Below are positions 35,488 to 37,611 of a DNA stretch of 37,611 bases, one piece after another (position 1 is the first letter of the stretch; the number at the start of each line of letters is the position of its first letter). The position numbers and the translations under genes were made by a program. The stretch is taken from the NCBI GenBank assembly GCA_046309355.1, contig JBKCPL010000072.1, positions 1 through 37,611 on the forward strand, given 5' to 3'. The notes beneath the pieces are model-generated. The model saw only the letters and a program-made list of their open reading frames with translations, searched no databases and was not told where the DNA came from. The stretch comes from CAYSBE01 sp046309355. Its GTDB lineage: Bacteria; Bacteroidota; Bacteroidia; UKL13-3.

Positions 35488-35511
35488 ATTTTTTACAGAA
35501 TTATAACGTTA

Positions 35512-35676
35512 CTATTTTGCCAGTGCGTACATCAATTCTCCGTTAACTGGCTCAAATACTGTGCTAACTTGTGCATCAGCGGATAACAACTCAAGTAAAT
35601 TCGTGCGCCAGTAGTATTGCTTAATATCTTTACGGTTTAGATTATGTGATTCTATTCTGTAAATTGAAATCACCAT
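35512..35676 (-). CDS. Small protein of unknown function, 54 residues
   Basis: This ORF starts with ATG at 35676 and ends with TAG at 35512-35514. The product begins MVISIYRIESHNLNRKDIKQ and ends FEPVNGELMYALAK. Its start lies 20 bases after the stop of the pyrroline-5-carboxylate dehydrogenase gene on the same strand, and a strong hairpin follows 24 bases after its stop. This is the layout of a last gene in an operon. The amino-acid composition is ordinary (no low complexity), with no signal peptide, membrane segment or Cys pair. I do not recognise the family. Confidence 0.55.
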   Translation of the reverse strand: MVISIYRIESHNLNRKDIKQYYWRTNLLELLSADAQVSTVFEPVNGELMYALAK

Positions 35677-35696
35677 GTATTAGCATGCTTAACCAA

Positions 35697-37325
35697 CTAC
35701 TCTTTTTCTAAAAACGGATAGCGGTAATCGGTTGGCGGAACGAATGTTTCCTTAATGGTGCGGGTGCTTACCCAACGCATCAGGTTTTGCATGGCACCGG
35801 CTTTATCGTTGGTTCCACTTGCACGTGCACCGCCAAATGGCTGCTGACCCACTACAGCACCTGTAGGTTTATCGTTAATGTAAAAATTACCGGCCGCATG
35901 ACGCAGGTAGTGCGTTGCCTTTTCAATCGCATATCTGTCTTGTGCTATTATGGCACCGGTAAGTGCATACTCCGAAGTGGTATTTACCAGCTCAAGAGCA
36001 GCATCAAAAGCATTTGCATCGTATACATATACGGTAAGCACCGGCCCGAATAGTTCTTCGCACATAGTTGTGTAGTTCGGATTGGTAGTAACAATTACCG
36101 TTGGTTCGATAAACCATCCTTTCGATTTATCGTAACCACCACCTGCAATAATTTCGCATGATGAGTCTTTTTTAGCTTCTTCGATATAGTTGGCAAGCTT
36201 ATCGAATGATTTTTCGTCAATCACCGCATTAATAAAGTTGCTGAAATCTTCTGTGGGTCCCATTTTTAAGGTTTTTATATCAGCAATTAATCTATCCTTG
36301 AGTGCAGGCCATAAATTGGATGGGATATACACTCGGGAGGCTGCCGAGCATTTTTGTCCCTGGTATTCAAATGCGCCACGTACAATCGCAGTTGCACACA
36401 CATCTACATCGGCTGATGAATGGATAAGGATAAAATCTTTACCGCCTGTTTCTCCCACAATACGCGGATAGGTTTTGTATGTATGAATATTGTTGCCAAT
36501 GGCTTTCCAAATACTTTGAAAGACAGACGTAGAACCGGTGAAGTGAATCCCTGCAAAATCGGCATGACTGAAAATTACATCAGCGGCATCAGGGCCTGAA
36601 GGATAAATCAAATTAATAACTCCATCGGGTACACCTGCCAGTTTGAATATTTCCATGAGTACATTCGCTGAATATACCTGTGTATTGCTGGGCTTCCATA
36701 CCACTACATTGCCCATCATAGCTGCGCTGGTTGGAAGATTTCCGGCAATAGCCGTAAAGTTAAATGGTGTAAGCGCATAAATAAACCCTTCAAGCGGCCT
36801 GTATTCAAGTCGGTTCCAAATGCCTTTAGCCGATTGCGGTTGGTCAGCATAAATCCGGCTCATGAAGTATACGTTGAAGCGCAGAAAGTCAATAATTTCA
36901 CAAGCTGAATCAATCTCGGCCTGAAATGCATTCTTGCTCTGACCCAGCATTGTGGCAGCATTCAGTTTAGCCCGGTAAGGACCGGCTATAAGATCGGCTG
37001 CTTTTAAAAATATGGCTGCACGTTGCTCCCATGACAGGTTTTCCCAGTTCTCTTTAGCTGACAATGCAGCATCAATAGCCATGCGGATATGTGTTTTATC
37101 GCTGATGTGGAAATGACCTAACTTATGCTGATGATCGTGCGGACAACGCAAATCCATTGTTTTGCCGCTGCGCACCTCCTGATTTCCAATGTACATAGGT
37201 ATATCCAATTGCTTGCTGCGGCCTTCGGCAAGTGCTGCTTTAAGCGCTGTGCGTTCAGCACTACCGGGAGCATAATTCAGTACGGGTTCATTTACAGGTA
37301 CCGGAACATTAAAAAATCCATTCAT
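35697..37325 (-). CDS. pruA: Delta-1-pyrroline-5-carboxylate dehydrogenase
   Basis: This enzyme oxidises glutamate semialdehyde (P5C) to glutamate in proline and arginine breakdown. The start at 37325 (MNGFFNVPVPVNEPVLNY) gives 542 residues, the usual size for the stand-alone class found in Bacteroidota and eukaryotes. A longer frame to 37388 would include a promoter-like box and is rejected. The catalytic Cys is in YQGQKCSAASRVYIP, the general base Glu in GETGGKDF, and the NAD-site stretch is LTPFNFTAIAGNLP. No proline dehydrogenase gene is nearby. Confidence 0.95.
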   Translation of the reverse strand: MNGFFNVPVPVNEPVLNYAPGSAERTALKAALAEGRSKQLDIPMYIGNQEVRSGKTMDLRCPHDHQHKLGHFHISDKTHIRMAIDAALSAKENWENLSWEQRAAIFLKAADLIAGPYRAKLNAATMLGQSKNAFQAEIDSACEIIDFLRFNVYFMSRIYADQPQSAKGIWNRLEYRPLEGFIYALTPFNFTAIAGNLPTSAAMMGNVVVWKPSNTQVYSANVLMEIFKLAGVPDGVINLIYPSGPDAADVIFSHADFAGIHFTGSTSVFQSIWKAIGNNIHTYKTYPRIVGETGGKDFILIHSSADVDVCATAIVRGAFEYQGQKCSAASRVYIPSNLWPALKDRLIADIKTLKMGPTEDFSNFINAVIDEKSFDKLANYIEEAKKDSSCEIIAGGGYDKSKGWFIEPTVIVTTNPNYTTMCEELFGPVLTVYVYDANAFDAALELVNTTSEYALTGAIIAQDRYAIEKATHYLRHAAGNFYINDKPTGAVVGQQPFGGARASGTNDKAGAMQNLMRWVSTRTIKETFVPPTDYRYPFLEKE

Positions 37326-37349
37326 ATTTTTGTACGCTTTAGTGCCGGG

Positions 37350-37357
37350 CAAATATA
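37350..37357 (-). promoter_or_regulatory. Putative -7 promoter box for pruA
   Basis: TATATTTG on the minus strand matches all fixed positions of TAnnTTTG and lies 24 bases before the ATG at 37325. A TTTG (37389-37386) lies 28 bases further, longer than the usual spacer. This position supports the shorter start of the gene. Confidence 0.55.
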
Positions 37358-37451
37358 GAAGATTTGGAGAAGTAGACCTATGCACCAAACGATGATTATG
37401 CCGGATGATATGTATTTATATCGAAACGATTTTTTAATTGGAAAAAGTTAG

Positions 37452-37459
37452 TACATTAG
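37452..37459 (+). promoter_or_regulatory. Putative -7 box ending 5 bases before the last start codon
   Basis: TACATTAG matches five of six fixed positions of TAnnTTTG, followed by CTGTA and ATG. No -33 element at a suitable distance. Weak alone. Confidence 0.2.
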
Positions 37460-37464
37460 CTGTA

Positions 37465-37611
37465 ATGTTAAAACTCAAATTACTGCTTATCGTTATGTGC
37501 TCGGCTTGGGTATTAAAGGCTCAGCCTATGGACACAGTACAGCTGGTTAATTACTTCGGCAGACTTACACCGGTTGTTCATGGTCATGCAGTAACTTACA
37601 GGCAGTTAAAG
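37465..37611 (+). CDS. Start of a secreted or lipid-free exported protein (partial)
   Basis: ATG at 37465 opens a frame that is still open at the window end (49 codons). It begins with a signal peptide (MLKLKLLLIVMCSAWVLKAQ, with cleavage likely after the Ala of LKAQ) and the mature form starts PMDTVQLVNYFGRLTPVVHG. There is no lipobox Cys. It is divergent from pruA. Too little is visible to name a family. Confidence 0.65.
   Translation, partial: MLKLKLLLIVMCSAWVLKAQPMDTVQLVNYFGRLTPVVHGHAVTYRQLK

Overview
The window is a gene-dense chromosomal segment from a member of the Bacteroidota. Evidence for this is the type B type IX secretion (gliding-associated) C-terminal domain at 9183-11837, a PorE-like TPR/beta-propeller/OmpA protein at 2252-4159, the sdhCAB order with a single fused cytochrome b subunit, Bacteroidota-type promoter boxes (TAnnTTTG, sometimes with TTTG/TTG about 20 bases upstream), and a general lack of strong Shine-Dalgarno sequences. 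I cannot assign an order or genus. Nearly everything is core metabolism or envelope biology. No rRNA, tRNA, CRISPR array, prophage or transposase gene was seen, and no gene-free gap exceeds 300 bp.

Layout. 1-2063: end of an unknown gene, folD, a small four-helix-bundle gene bracketed by inverted arrays of degenerate 7-base repeats, and queE. 2252-4159: PorE-like outer-membrane/periplasmic protein. 4165-5184 (minus): pyrD. 5411-9046: sdhC-sdhA-sdhB operon. 9183-12434: a large exported T9SS cargo protein followed closely by riboflavin synthase. 12550-13600: thioredoxin, rhodanese and OsmC-type peroxidase, a compact thiol/sulfur redox operon. 13597-19765 (minus): beta-barrel protein; the lhgO-thioesterase-YihY operon; an MFS exporter; and the peptidoglycan-recycling ligase mpl. 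19920-24511: KefF-like and KefC-like pair, then uvrB. 24527-25849 (minus): saccharopine dehydrogenase. 25905-27029: cdd and a YdeI-family gene. 27110-33052 (minus): an exported protein of unknown function with a kdsC-like phosphatase, a DUF2520 Rossmann protein, a CcmF-type haem lyase and a TIP30-like SDR. 33125-34702: AIM24-like protein and YebC. 34707-37325 (minus): acylphosphatase, low-molecular-weight phosphatase, an unlisted 54-residue ORF followed by a strong hairpin, and delta-1-pyrroline-5-carboxylate dehydrogenase. 37465-end: truncated start of a secreted protein.

The points I would follow first are: (1) the four-helix-bundle gene with inverted heptad-repeat arms, which looks like a discrete inserted unit placed at the folD stop codon and supplying a possible queE start; (2) a recurring arrangement in which a -7-like box ends 3-5 bases before the start codon, suggesting leaderless or nearly leaderless transcripts; (3) the 54-residue ORF and its perfect 12-bp hairpin; (4) the exported ~420-residue protein that shares an operon with kdsC and lacks asparagine synthetase features; (5) a KefFC-like pair whose glutathione-site loop is altered.
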